NCBI GenBank assembly: GCA_902702965.1
Contig: CACRXP010000015.1
Coordinates: 2,449,448-2,513,447 of the forward strand
Direction of reading: 5' to 3'
DNA from: Spirometra erinaceieuropaei
Taxonomy: Eukaryota > Platyhelminthes > Cestoda > Diphyllobothriidea > Diphyllobothriidae
DNA length: 64,000 bases
Under the pieces are notes generated by a model. It had not been told where the DNA came from. It searched no databases and saw only the letters and a list, made by a program, of their open reading frames with translations. Position numbers and translations under genes: made by a program. How positions within the stretch are numbered: position 1 is the stretch's first letter; each line of letters starts with the position of its first letter. Shown piece after piece: positions 1-10,734 of the stretch.

Positions 1-84
1 TGAAGGTTTCCCATCGTCGCACCAATCGGAAAGAATCGCGCCCAAATACATTGTTCATACCTTGCCACTCCTTTTTCATGACTG

Positions 85-125
85 CTTCCTGGAACTCGTG
101 TCTTCGGTTCTGTTGGCAGGTCCAG
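85..125 (+). repeat. PLE tail remnant
   Basis: This short segment (CTTCCTGGAACTCGTGTC and following bases) matches the outer tail found beyond the PLE terminal boxes at 14.26-14.32 kb and, inverted, at 0.90-0.93 and 23.04 kb. It is probably the end of a + oriented PLE copy. No coding remains. Confidence 0.35.
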
Positions 126-514
126 TTTTGTCTCGAAAATCCAGATTACGGTAATAACAAGTGTGGAGTATTTTTTCAGCCATACTACTCTTTCATCAAT
201 CAAATGAAAAGGAGAATACGGATAACAGAGCAGGAAAGGCGTCAGAGCGAGGGAGAAATAAATCCGAAGACTGTAGACAACGAAGTCATAAAAACTGAAC
301 GCAAATCTCCATGGAATCATCCAGTGAAATTAACGGTTGCCACACCAGTCATAAGTTCCATTGAACAGTTGTAAATTTGAAGACGGGCAGTGAACTGGAT
401 ATGTCGGGAAAATACTCAGCAACTCCTGTCAGACGCAACGACCAGCAAACAATTTGCAGAGACCGAGAGAACCAAAAAATATGATAATGATGCACAAAAA
501 TGTAAAGTCTCTTC

Positions 515-840
515 AACAAAATGGATAAACTAAACGGACTGTAGCCCATTTGCAACCTGACTTCATAGGCTTAACTGAAACATGGTTGAATGAGCAGATA
601 ACTGATGCAGAAGTCATTCTGGAGGGATTTTAATTTATCCGCATGAATCGGAATGGAAGTATGGGGTAAGGGAATCGCGATGCTCATACGGGACGGCATT
701 AGCTACGTCACGGATGGGACTTCATCAAAAAAAGACACTGGCTGCGAACTCCTTAGTTGGAAATTGAAAGAAACCAATTCAACCGGACTTCCATATTGTG
801 CTGGTATACAGACCCTGAGGACAGCGGAAGAATAGGAACA
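515..840 (+). pseudogene. LINE endonuclease fragment
   Basis: Conceptual translation gives PDFIGLTETWLNE and then, in another frame, a stretch with GIAMLIRDGISYVTD. Together these resemble the N-terminal half of the apurinic endonuclease domain of CR1/Jockey-type non-LTR retrotransposons (the LTETWL motif followed by a glycine-rich GGGVA-type strand). A stop codon near 632 and a frameshift near 640 show it is dead. The matching reverse transcriptase resumes at about 2.24 kb after a minus-strand PLE, so both halves probably come from one LINE. The family assignment rests on motifs only. Confidence 0.55.
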
Positions 841-889
841 ATGCCCTCGTCAAAGGGTTAAGACAGACCAGCCGTAAAATACACGCAAT

Positions 890-2245
890 AATGCTTGGAG
901 ATACAAGCGAAGATGCGAGTTCCAGGAACTAGTTGATCAGAAGAAGAAGCAATCGCTGGAACAATGGCTTTATTCGCCTGACGTTTCGGATTCTCTCTTG
1001 AATCCATCATCAGAGACAGTTGCAGAAAGTGGTGGCTCGTGTACAGGAAGTCGCAGTATTTATAGGATGCGGTCGCCATGCTACCGCATACCCACAGCAA
1101 TTAACCGTGCTTCCCTTAATCAAGGATTGTTGCCCACTGGTGTGCTAATTGCTTGATGGCCGGCATGCAAGTTGTTCATTGCTGACATCTCATCACCCGT
1201 GTTGGATGCTGGCGTGATGATTGCTCGGCTATCTGGCTCACCGGCTTGCGCGCTCCTCGAGTGGTCAATTGCTTTGGCCAGTCTATGCCTCAGCACAGAA
1301 TACGGAGTGGGGATGTCGTCGCACTTGTTGATAGACTGAGGTCCCGTGAACCATGACTCAAGCAACTCGCGGCTCACGCGATTATTCCCTCTCGCGAGAA
1401 TTTCGGTCTCATCGAACTTGAATGTGTGGCCGGGTCCCGTCGAATGGGCCGCAACCTGAGAGTTGGCGTCATTTCTCCGTACAGCTGCCACGTGTTCGGC
1501 GATTCGCGTCCGGAGCAGTCTTCCAGTTTCTCCGACGTAGTTGCTTTGTCCGCAACTGCACCAGATCCGGTAAACGATTTCAGATGTTTCTTGCCGTGGC
1601 AGTGGGTCTTTTGGTCTCATCACTTGAGGCCTCATGGTGGCCTGCGGTCTGTGCGCAACTCCAACCCCAAGTGGTGCAAGAAGGCGACTAAAGGCCTCGG
1701 AGACGTTCTTGATGTACGGGATCGCTCGCCAGAATTTGGGGTCGGCGCGATTTTGTCGCTCGTCTCGGTTGCGCAGGCACCGGTTGACGAAGTTGCGCGG
1801 GTAACCATTTTCTCTGAAAACCCGTCGAAGATATTGGGATTCGGCAACCTTGTCTTCCGGTTCACTGCAGTGCGTCTCAACACGCCGAAATAGCGTTCTT
1901 ACGCAACTGCGTTTGTGGCTGATTGGGTGGTTACTGTTGAAAATCAGAAGTAGCGTCGTGTTCGTTGCTTTTCTGAACACTTTGGTCTTTAGGCCACCAC
2001 AATCTTTGTGACAGACGAGGACATCAAGGAATGCCAGCTGGTTATTTTCTTCCTCCTCCATCGTAAATTGTATGTCCGGGAAGACGCTGTTGAGACGTTC
2101 TTTGAACGTTAGCATCTGGTCCCGTTCGATGACGACGAAGGTATCGTCCGCATACCGAGCCCAGAATTTCGGTCTGTGGTGTTGGAAGACGAGCGATTCC
2201 AACCGCTGTAGGACCACCTCAGCGAATAGACATATAGAGGAGAAT
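890..2245 (-). mobile_element. Penelope-like element, 5'-truncated
   Basis: This minus-strand PLE contains the 3' half of the element: the end of the reverse transcriptase, a linker, a GIY-YIG endonuclease, and a terminal region with a hammerhead-like box at 983-1013. It lies between the endonuclease and reverse transcriptase halves of a + strand LINE, so it inserted into that LINE. The junction near 2240 is inferred from where LINE-like translation (SLLGAQQHGFR) begins on the + strand. The tail near 890-930 matches the ends of other copies at 14.3 and 23.04 kb. Confidence 0.75.
983..1013 (-). ncRNA. hammerhead-like catalytic-strand box
   Basis: On the minus strand this reads CTGATGA, then a stem GGATTC / GAATCC closed by AAGAGA, then GAAAC. 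The arrangement equals the core plus stem II of a hammerhead ribozyme. It sits at the 3' terminal region of a PLE. No cleavage strand was identified, so activity is unproven. Confidence 0.5.
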
Positions 2246-2310
2246 AGTTTGCTTGGTGCGCAACAACATGGATTTAGAGGTGGTTGATCCTGACTCACTA
2301 ACCTGCTCAC
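1120..2310 (-). CDS. PLE RT-GIY-YIG polyprotein fragment
   Basis: This is an uninterrupted 396-codon frame. Roughly the first 25-30 residues are antisense of the neighbouring LINE and not PLE sequence. RYADDTFVV at about residues 52-60 carries the YADD catalytic motif of a Penelope reverse transcriptase. The downstream part has LAFLDVLV and a basic linker. From about residue 244 a GIY-YIG endonuclease follows (VYRIWCSCG, then YVGETGRLLRTRIAEH, with the catalytic Arg of the R..EH segment visible). Full PLE proteins usually exceed 700 residues, so the N-terminal RT fingers and most of the palm are missing. The lack of stops over about 1.1 kb suggests a fairly recent insertion. It is not a functional gene here because it has no start and no complete RT. 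Confidence 0.8.
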   Translation of the reverse strand: MSRLVSQDQPPLNPCCCAPSKLFSSICLFAEVVLQRLESLVFQHHRPKFWARYADDTFVVIERDQMLTFKERLNSVFPDIQFTMEEEENNQLAFLDVLVCHKDCGGLKTKVFRKATNTTLLLIFNSNHPISHKRSCVRTLFRRVETHCSEPEDKVAESQYLRRVFRENGYPRNFVNRCLRNRDERQNRADPKFWRAIPYIKNVSEAFSRLLAPLGVGVAHRPQATMRPQVMRPKDPLPRQETSEIVYRIWCSCGQSNYVGETGRLLRTRIAEHVAAVRRNDANSQVAAHSTGPGHTFKFDETEILARGNNRVSRELLESWFTGPQSINKCDDIPTPYSVLRHRLAKAIDHSRSAQAGEPDSRAIITPASNTGDEMSAMNNLHAGHQAISTPVGNNP

Positions 2311-2780
2311 ATCAATGGAAAGTAGACGGGGCTCTTAAAAATGGGTTAGTCAGCAAATGCGGTCCACATTGACTTCAGCAAGGCCTTTAACAGTGTGCCA
2401 CACAAACGACTCATATCTAAACTATGCCAAATAGGAATGACTGGTAACCTACTCACATGGTTGGCCGGCTTCCTCACAGGCCGACGTCAGCGTGTGTGCA
2501 TTGTTAACGTCGAATCGGAGTGGGAAATCGTTAACAGCGGGGTTCTGCAAAGGAGCGTCCTGGGTCCCATCCTGTTGTTGATATATGCGAACGGTTGTCA
2601 AGATTGCCTAGCCTTTGAGAAGGTAATGTTTGCTGATGATCTGCTGATGGAATCTGACTGTAGATAAGAGAATGCGCTTAACTTGTAAAACAATTTACAT
2701 AGACTGCAACAGTGGTGGGATGAATGGCTCCTCAACCTCACTTTCATCAAATGCCAATTCATCTGACTAAGGTCTACTTA
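2240..2780 (+). pseudogene. LINE reverse transcriptase fragment
   Basis: Translation shows the ordered landmarks of a CR1/Jockey-type RT: QHGFR, then DFSKAFNSVPHKRL, GVLQRSVLGPILLLIYANG (usual form GVPQGSVLGPLLFLIYIND), and MFADDLLM with the catalytic ADD intact, followed by LQQWWDEWLLNL. A frameshift near 2370, a stop near 2667 and the QRS change show decay. It continues the LINE whose endonuclease remnant lies at 515-840. The intervening PLE and a deletion of the EN-RT linker account for the gap. Confidence 0.7.
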
Positions 2781-2839
2781 CAGAAAGGATTTGAGATTTG
2801 CATTCAGAAAAGCTCTCACAAATTTTGGGTGCTGAAAAC

Positions 2840-3205
2840 TCTGATCGACTGTACCGTAGCGATGGCGTTTGTGGTCTCTGAGTACTATGGCCGGTCTCAC
2901 CAGCTGTTCCTCAACGCCTCTACTTTGGCTATTCCCAACTTCATGAAAGGAATTTGACGTCCGAACATCTCCGATACCGTGCAACCTCCCCCCTTCTTGA
3001 CGGTCGATATTCTACCACCGCCGGCAGTTTTTTATCCTGAGCCCTCCAAACCATAAAAACCACCATCAACTATATTTTTATCCCTTTAGCTCAGGAGTTT
3101 TATTCACTGCCGGTCGGATTTATGTTTAAACGCTTCCCTTGACAATGCCTGTAAACTGGCAATAAATAAAAATTTATTTATTTATTTATTTATATTTATA
3201 TATGG
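2840..3205 (+). repeat. LINE 3' end with ATTT tail
   Basis: A non-coding stretch ends in AATAAATAAAAATTT and then an (ATTT)n run at about 3171-3204. Non-LTR elements of the CR1/Jockey group often end in short tandem repeats in this way. A LINE C-terminal coding fragment reappears after the tail at 3.3 kb, so this piece may be a separate truncated insertion. Confidence 0.4.
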
Positions 3206-3299
3206 ATATCTGCGTTTTCCGAAAGTCACGAAGTCGAGCTTGTAAATGAGGTGAGACACCCAAGTGTGTGTGGATAGCATCGACTCTCGAACCATTGTC

Positions 3300-3570
3300 T
3301 CCCACCTTAACTTTGACGAAAAGCTTTTCGGTCAACCGTTGGAACATTCATCGTGCCGGTTTTGGAACACGGCATACAGGCACGGCGCCCATGGATGTAG
3401 CAAGATTACACTATCCTGGAGAAGGTGTAACAAAGGACGACCAGACTTCTCGGTGGGCTGAAGAGCCTATCTTACGGTAAAAGGCTAAAAAGATTCAAAT
3501 ATTATCCCCTCTTATAAGAATGTACAGAGGGGACACGATCATGGTCTTCAAACTCGTCAGAAGAGTAGAC
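3300..3570 (+). pseudogene. LINE RT C-terminal fragment
   Basis: Pieces in different frames give VLEHGIQA, LEKVQ, LKSLSYGKRLKRFKYYPL and YRGDTIMVFKLV. These match the usual order near the end of CR1/Jockey polyproteins (LEYAIQAW.P, LEKVQRRATK, LSYEERLKRL.L.PL..RR.RGD.I.V.K). Several stops and frameshifts are present. It could be the displaced end of the 2.24-2.78 kb RT or an unrelated copy. Confidence 0.55.
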
Positions 3571-3579
3571 TATAAACTT

Positions 3580-4640
3580 AAATTGGCCGGTTTTTTTAAA
3601 CTAGAACAAACGATAACTCTCCGAGGTCCCAGAGGCAATTCCCCCGCTCTTTCCCCACTTCCAACACAGGGAGCCCTAAAGGTTCTTCCTTCCCTCCCCT
3701 GCCCCACAGCCTACCATATCTCGGTGCCCACCCCTCAAACGTTTGTCGCTGTCTGTTCTGTCGCGCCAGCCGACCTAGTCTGCCGATCTCACTTTCTGGT
3801 CCGTTTATTTCGTTTGACGACGGGTCGGTATCACTGACTTGAAAATTTACGAGTCCAACTCGATTTTGCGAAGAGCCTTCCGTTTCGTGTCCTCCGGATA
3901 GCCCGAATGGGACACATGAAAATCCGTCTACATCAGCTAGACCGATAACTTCTCCTCTTTAAATGGGTGCTGCAAGGTCTACAGTTAAGTCACCCGTGGC
4001 TTGGCGTAAGACTTCAAAACTAAATCAGACTCCGATATAAAAGAAAGGGAGTACAGTTCCATTTAGGGGTACGCCGCCGTCTCTTATATCTACCAAGTCT
4101 TTACAGCCCAGCAAGTCTACAAACCCCACAGCTCCAATAATATTCGCAAATAATTCTCTGTCCTGCGTACCAGTTACCTATCAAAGCCCTTCTATATATC
4201 CAGCAAATAATTCATACGTGAATTGCCCTAAGTCATTTATGACCCAACCTAGTTCAGGCTTCCTACCACTTAAGGCCAATTACTCTTAGGTTCGTCAACC
4301 TACCTTCGTTGATTTTCAACCTAGACCTGGTTTCCCGCCCTTTATTCTTATAGCTGGCAACCCTCACTCACCAGTGTCTACTTTCCTTCTAGGCTCCCTC
4401 CTCCTCCTCCTCCTCCTCCTCCTCCTCCTCCTCCTCCTTCTCCTCCACAATTTAACTATTAACAAGACTATCCCTGTTCTAACTCCACTAGCATTCCGAT
4501 TCTCGAAAACTATATCCCCACATATTTTAGGTCTGATACTCAGCCTTCTCTTGTTGACCCCCCGTACGTCAATAACTCTAGACTAACTGGTACTTATTCT
4601 CCAAACATCATTAATTTAGAACTCACATATCCGCCCCCAA
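3580..4640. other. no gene seen; (CTC)n microsatellite
   Basis: Nothing recognisable is encoded. A pure (CTC)n/(TCC)n tract runs from about 4395 to 4447. The segment may be the 5' region of the LINE that follows. Confidence 0.5.
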
Positions 4641-4679
4641 TTTTTTCTAAATACCGTCGAAAATAACACTGCTATTCGA

Positions 4680-5450
4680 AACACATTAGATATTATATTA
4701 TTGAATGCCAGGTCAGTTATAAACAAGATGGCCCAAATCAGAGCCATTGCTCTCGAAATGACGCCTGATATTATATGCGCAACAGAATCTTGGACCAATT
4801 CTCTAATTCCTGACTCTGTCCTACTCATCGATGACTTCGATTTTTACCGTCAAGACCGCACGACTAGGCGTGGGGACGGTTGTTATCTTTATCATAGATC
4901 CTACCTAAAGCACTCCCCCTATTACTAGGATCTTTCCTCATTCACGGGAAACTTCTGCTTCGCATCTGTTATTCTCTCGCCGCAAGGAAAGGCAATTATT
5001 GGCTGTATCTACAATCCCCCAAATTCTTTAGCCAGTGATGATTCACAACTCTGTAAAATCTTCAAATTAATTTCGGAAGCTGCTTTCGATGTTAAAATAA
5101 TCACTGGGGATTTTAACCTTCAGGAAATGGACTGGGCTCCCAATAGCTGTCCACCTAGATTCCAGCCCTTTCAAGATATTGTCAATTTTTCTAAATGGTC
5201 CCAACTGGAGCGCTCTCCAACAATGGATAACCACATTTTAGATCTAATCTTTACTAATGACATTGCTCCTCATTTTGCTGCTTTAAAAAAGGACCTCTTT
5301 GACAGTGACCACGTATTAATTCATTGTTCATCCCCGCTTGCCTATTCAAAAAAGACAAGCGCCGTTCAGACTTACATGAACTACGACTGCGTAGATAACG
5401 ACTTAATACGTAACCGTATTAGATCATTGGATTGGTGTGGCCTCCTCCTC
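4680..5450 (+). pseudogene. LINE endonuclease remnant
   Basis: Motifs in order are LLNARSVINKMAQIRAI, PDIICATESWTNSLI, YRQDRTTRRGDG, then GDFNLQEMDW, DLIFTND and DSDHVLIHC. These are the N-terminal, catalytic GDFN and C-terminal SDH signatures of an AP-endonuclease domain from non-LTR retrotransposons. A stop near 4927 separates the two parts, and a further stop lies at about 5452. Catalytic Glu (TES), Asp-Asn (GDFN) and His (SDH) are still readable. Confidence 0.75.
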
Positions 5451-5989
5451 TGAAGCGATGCAACCATTCTTCGTGACGTCATGTCCAATGTTTCCAAGGA
5501 CATCCTAGAGTTTGTGCCGCGTACATATATCAGGCCTAATCCTTTATATTCCCTTGTCCCTCATTTTCTTCACAAGCGACTAAGGAAGTTGAGACGGCAG
5601 CTGCGCGACCCAGCCTTTAGTTCCATATCAGTTAATCTTAGAATCACACATATTTTTTTAAATGGCCTCAAGCATGCGCCAAACGCGCGAAAGGCAAAGA
5701 GAATCACTTGCACTCAGTGATTCGAACCCTGGCAAATCCGTCGCCAACATCTTCCGTCATCGGTCCTCCTCTAAGCGTGGTCACTAACTTCCGCCTCTGC
5801 TAAATGATAACAAAGTCTTCCTCATCGATCACACTGACAAGGCGGAGTTGTTTAGTTCTTTCTTTGCAAAATACTTTAATACTGAATCCAAACCGATCCC
5901 TTTCTTCAAGTGTGGATCTCGGTCCGATGGTAATAACCGCCGGGGCGTGCACAAAACACCGTTTCTAGCAAAGCTCCTTGAAAGGATAA

Positions 5990-7230
5990 CTTTCAATGAA
6001 ATTCTTGACTTCTGTCTAGCTAATCGGCTTCTGAGTTCTAGTCAGCATGGATTTTTACCTGAATGATCCTGCGACACTTGCCACTTGCCATTTCTTAATC
6101 TAATTACTTCTCCTTGTAATGAGTAGCAGTCAGTGGTAGTTATCTACTTTGATCTTAGCAAAGCCTTTGACAAGGTGCCCCATAGACTTCTTTTAGTAAA
6201 ATTGGAAGCTCTCGGCATCCGGTCGCCTCTACTCGACTTCATCAGATCCTATCTGTGCAACCGATATCAGAAAGTCATGGTCAGTAATAGCTACTTGACA
6301 GCTCACTTCATCACGTGTGGCGTACTTCAAGTCACGGTTCTGGGTCCGCTACTCTTCCTTATCTACATCAATGATAGTTCGACTGAACTCGGAAATTCGC
6401 AAATTTTTATTTATGTCGATGAACTCGAGTGTGTTTACTCATATTCTACGGACATCGCACACGTTTGCGCCGAAAATGTAAATGCCAATTTACTACGCTT
6501 AAGCAGATGGAGTTCAACATGGCAGATGGAGTTTTCATCATCCAAGTGTATTTTCATGTCTTTTGGTCCTGCCAAACTTCCTGGTCCCATAATTTTTCAG
6601 AATAACCCACTCTCAGAATGCTTCACCATAAAAGACCTAGGTCTAAGTTATACAAATAAGCTTGCTTTATCACCTCATGCAGATTGAAGCTCTGTCAAAG
6701 TCGCGCAGATATGGGAATTCATATGGCATCATTTTTTCCTTCCGGAAATAAGACTATGACTTTATCAAATGTTTGTTCTTCCAGTCCTCAAATACTGCTG
6801 TCCTTTCTTTGGTTTAATAAACGCACGTGACCGTTATAAGATCGAAAATGTTCAGAGGGTTTTCACCCGGAAACTGTTCTCCCAAGTCGCATCCGGTACA
6901 TCTTATACTCAGAGATGTCAGCTGGCGAACATTAAGTTTTCGTGGGTTAGAAGACTCGTAGCTGACCTTTGCTTCCTTTTTCGCATCAACTCTAGCTCCA
7001 CTCTTCCGCTCATTGACACTCTCACTCCGAGAAATCGGTCTTATGCCACGCGCAACACTTCCATGGTGATTCCGCCGCCGCCTTTTGCACTACATCTAAG
7101 CGCTCCTTCTTCTTTGCTTCCAAATATGCCTTCCTTTGGAATAATCTTCCGCCAAAAATTAGGTCATCGCCTAAGTTACTGGTATTCCAGTCGAAATTAC
7201 ACAAAAATCTTACACCGGAAAGCATAAAGT
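5990..7230 (+). pseudogene. LINE reverse transcriptase remnant
   Basis: The RT reads NRLLSSSQHGFLPE, VVIYFDLSKAFDKVPHRLL, GVLQVTVLGPLLFLIYIND and IYVDELECV, followed by a thumb and C-terminal part with LPVLKYCCPFFG and IENVQRVFTRKL. The essential FADD/YADD box has become YVDE (codons 6412-6423), so the polymerase would be inactive even without the stops near 6066 and 6687. PQGS has also changed to LQVT. Confidence 0.8.
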
Positions 7231-7749
7231 CACTGTTAACGGTCTCATTCCCGAACACTCAGTTTCTTGACTCCGAGAAGGGTCCCCCTGGGATTTAGTG
7301 GTAGATCTTGTGGAAACCATCATTTATATCTTTAAAACCCCCTGTTTTGAGTTGGTTACTAAGTCCACTGCTATCACTCCTCCCCCATAGTGACGATTTT
7401 CGCAGTTCTTGATGTCATCTCCCGCACTTCGACCTCATGCGGTCTGTCGACGCTCACGGCGGTAACCTCCGTATTCGCTATCTACTAGTAGTTTGGTCGT
7501 ACCTCTCTTCCCCACTCCTCGGCTGTGCTCGAAGCGTACTGTGGCCGATCGCATCTGGGTTCCTCTCGTCTGGCCTGTTTGACGCGAATAGTCTCATCCG
7601 GCGTATCAATCCTGCCCTGACGATTTCAGTTCTGAATCCTGTATACAATACCACATGCAGGCCTGTCCTGTCCTACCTGCATACGTACCCCTCAAGGCTG
7701 ACATTTATTTCTGCCTTGACGATGTCCGATTATAATCTGATATATACCG

Positions 7750-8015
7750 ACGCATGCAGGCCAGTCCTGCCGGCATTTTTCTGTTATTATTTTTTTAGCG
7801 AATGGTTTTTTTCTCCTGTAAAATTAAGCCAATCATTTTTAAATTTTTAAGAAGAGTTTTTTCACCCATCGTTAGTTATTTTTCCCACTGGACTACTATT
7901 TGAGAAACTATGGGTTGCATTTTGTGCAGATACTGCCTACCTCGTCTAAAATTATATGTAAATATATTTTTACTTTCTTTGATGGGACCGCGACGGGTTA
8001 GAGGCAGAAACCTTG
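7750..8015 (+). repeat. dispersed repeat R1, + copy
   Basis: This unit begins GCAGGCCAGTCCTGCC and ends near GATGGGACCGCGACGGGTT. It recurs inverted at 43.60-43.86 kb and 50.67-50.92 kb. It lies 3' of the LINE at 4.65-7.45 kb and is probably the 3' UTR of that family, other copies being 5'-truncated insertions. Confidence 0.6.
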
Positions 8016-8029
8016 TTGACCCTTTTCAG

Positions 8030-8415
8030 GTAAAATGATTCCGCAGATTCGCATCAAAAATAAAGTCGCAGATATCTACAATGTGATCGAATCAAAGTAC
8101 AATCTTAAAGATAAGGGAGCTCATCTTTTCGCTGTAAGTCAGCACGGAAGGTTTAGGTATGACAAAGAGTTTTACAGAGCTGGCTGTAAGTAGTCATGTT
8201 GTAACAGCCGGTTTCTGTTTAAAATCTAGCAAGCAAGTTTTCTTTTAAACATACAAATTATGTCGATAATCACGATCTAAATTGGTAGCAAATGCTGTAA
8301 TCCGATAACCCGCTGGCTGAATGAAAACTCCCTACGTTCTATCCGCGTGTGCTCACTTTTACCTTTGGAAAGGTAACCGCGTAATGCGTTTGTACGGGTA
8401 AACTCAAAAAGTTCT
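8030..8415. other. no gene seen
   Basis: About 390 bp between the R1 repeat and the SINE hold nothing I can recognise. Confidence 0.4.
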
Positions 8416-8419
8416 CTGG

Positions 8420-8640
8420 TCTTGGTGCGTAACCTTTGCCAGGGACCGGAATGCAATTTCTGGATTAGTGACCGTCATCAGCTGGTCAAACACAACTCCG
8501 TTGTGTGGTTTGCCTGGGACTCGATCCCGCGACCTGTTGGTTATAAGTCCGGCGTCCAAAACATCGGTCCAGGGGCTCATTTCCCCGCTAGTTTCAATCG
8601 ATTATATGCAAGGGCAGTTGGACGCCCATAGATCCTGTTA
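8420..8640 (-). mobile_element. tRNA-derived SINE, family B
   Basis: On the minus strand a tRNA-like head with a degenerate B box (GGGATCGAGTCCCAGG) is followed by a conserved body, TGACGGTCACTAAT and on to the CATTCCGGTC region. The same head-body layout is seen at 21.0, 31.1, 32.4 and 58.5-58.7 kb. Confidence 0.6.
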
Positions 8641-8654
8641 TGGAACTCATTTGT

Positions 8655-10730
8655 TCTGAGAGAGAGAGGACGGCTTTATTTTGAAAATAACTTTCAAAAC
8701 TTTCAGCAAAAACGGTTTCTCCAGTACACAGTGATTACCATAGAGATTAACAGGTTTTTGGACAGACAGGTGGACATGATTATGTATGAATAAAAAAGGA
8801 CTTTAAGGTGCAAGATCGAGTTTTAGTTTTTGTTTTTCAACATCTTTGCAGGTGAGATACCGGGCTAGAAATGGCAGTATGGAATTCCGATAGGCCGAAG
8901 TGCGGCAAGGGATGTGGCGGAAGCATCGACGCGTGAGGCGTAAGGATTTCGCAGCCATTAACTCATTATGAAGGGGATGGACGGTGTCATTCAGAATTCG
9001 GTCAGCGAATTGCTCCACCGAGTTGAAATGTCGCTGCACGATGATATCAACTAAAAGATGATAGGAAACACCAGCAGCAGAGGCGAGCATTCGAATGACA
9101 CGTTAAAAAATAATTAGATCTTTTTTAAGTAAAGCTGGAAAAATAACTGGAGAACAATAAAGAATGAGTGGAAGAATACAGCCATCTATGAATCGCCAGA
9201 TTAAGGACTGGGGTGTGTGATATGAACGTAGACGACGAATATAATAAACAAGTTTTTGAATTTTTGTTAAAAGGGTTTCCATATGAAGAGAGAAAGAGAG
9301 ATTTGAGGATAAAGTAACACCTAGGTACCGGAAAGAAGATACCTCATTGGGAAGAATATCCAAAGGTTCAGGAATAGGAGAGGGTCGCAATCGAAACACA
9401 CACTGTACTGATTTCTGATTGTTGAGTAGGAGTCCATTATTCGAAGACCATGCGGAGACGTGGTCTAAGCCATCCTTTAAAGACTGTAGGTGAGTCAGGT
9501 TTTTGAGTGGGTGGCCGACGACCATGTCATCGGCATACTTAACATACAGGCAGTCGTTTGGCGATCTCAAATCATCAGTATGTAGGGAGAAAAGATGAGG
9601 GGATAAGATAGAACCTTATAGAACTCCACAATTGTTTGGAAGAATAGAAGATTTTCTCCTTCCCGACTGGACAAACTGAGTGCGGGAGGAAAAATAATCT
9701 CTAAGCCAAGAGACAACCCAGCTTGGAGTGTCGCACGCAGCTGCTTTGGTCAGGAGGAGTTGGCGCGGGATAGTGTTGAAGGCGGATGAGTAGTCGAGAA
9801 AAGCACATGCATATGCACGGCATCCCTTGTCTAAGTCTCTCAAAGCTGAATGAACAACCAAAGCAACAGCATCCAAGGTGCTACGCTTTGCCTTGTATGC
9901 AAATTGTAGAGGATCAGAAAAATTGACAGAGGAGAACTTAAGGGAATCTAATGCAACTCGTTCAGTAAGTTTCAGGAGTGCAGAAGAGCAGGCAATAGGA
10001 CGGAAAGATTTAGGAGCAAAAGTTAAAGATTTTTTAGGGATTGGAGTAATTCTTACTGTACGCCAGGCGTCAGGAATCTTGGACTCTATGAAGGATAGAT
10101 TAATAAGGTGGGTCAAGACGGGAGCTATCTGCGAACAGCAAGACTTAAGGAGAAAAGGAGAGACACCGTCCGGCCCAGCCGCCGTTGACCCGCGAATCTT
10201 TTTGAGATGGTGTTCCACTGTTGTCACAGTCACAGGAGTGAAGTCACATGGTGGTAGGTAAATTTCGTTTGGGCGTGAAGTGGAGTCGTTAGAAGTACAG
10301 ATAAAATTCCGATTTAAAGAGTTTAAATCTACGTCAATGGGTTCAAGTATATTACGTTGACCAGTGAGACGCTTGAGATTCCTCCACAGTTCAGCAGAAC
10401 GAAAAGGAGAGGAGGGGGTGGATGAAGTAGAAAAAAGTTGACTAACGAATAAACCGTTAAGTCTGGCAATTTCGTTCTTTATTAAAACATTGATATCCTT
10501 CACCTTGTCACGCTGAACTAGTTTGTAAAAGGTTTCTTTGCGACGTCTCAAATGTTTGAGGTATGGTGAGGAGATTCTGTCAGGCCTGACCATAACAGTT
10601 TCACGGGGACACCACCACTCGAGCACCGCCAGTAGCCACATAATTCTTACCATTTCCAAAGAACCTGATGCGAGACTACTGGTGGGGCTCGAGAAAGAGA
10701 GTTGCAAGTTATTGTGCATTGAGTGAGTTT
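8655..10730 (-). mobile_element. young 5'-truncated LINE
   Basis: A minus-strand Jockey/CR1-superfamily LINE carries a single RT reading frame from 10719 to 8803, a short 3' UTR, and AATAAA just before a CT-rich end at about 8655. The endonuclease is absent, consistent with 5' truncation near 10730. Only two stop codons interrupt it and there is no frameshift, so it is the best-preserved LINE in the window. Confidence 0.8.
8803..10719 (-). pseudogene. LINE reverse transcriptase, two stops
   Basis: One frame covers about 639 codons. Landmarks in order are GPDGVSPFLLK, IPDAWRTVRITPIPKK, FRPIACSSALLKLTERV, QFAYKAKRSTLDAV, FLDYSSAFNTIPRQLL, GVL-stop-GSILSPHLFSLHTDD, YVKYADDMVV, FRYLGVTLS and the C-terminal RT connection. 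The YADD catalytic box is intact. The first stop (TAA, 9613-9615) stands where the family has Gln in PQGS, explained by one C-to-T change in a CAA codon. The second stop (9100-9102) lies in the C-terminal region. All three pieces are in the same frame. As a retroelement relic it serves no host role that I can see. Confidence 0.85.
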
Positions 10731-10734
10731 TATA

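Larger units (their letters stand above)
4650..7450 (+). mobile_element. degenerate CR1/Jockey-type LINE
   Basis: Endonuclease (4.68-5.45 kb) and reverse transcriptase (about 5.99-7.23 kb) occur in the right order on one strand, with about a dozen interruptions. The 3' untranslated part probably runs on to about 8.0 kb, because a dispersed repeat at 7.75-8.01 kb recurs elsewhere as a 5'-truncated unit. Confidence 0.75.

Noticed and set aside
1426..1893. 155-codon + strand frame and similar + frames at 1.4-2.3 kb
   Set aside because: They are antisense to the PLE reading frame and show no motif of their own.
9878..10261. 127-codon + strand frame
   Set aside because: It is a mirror of the minus-strand LINE reverse transcriptase.
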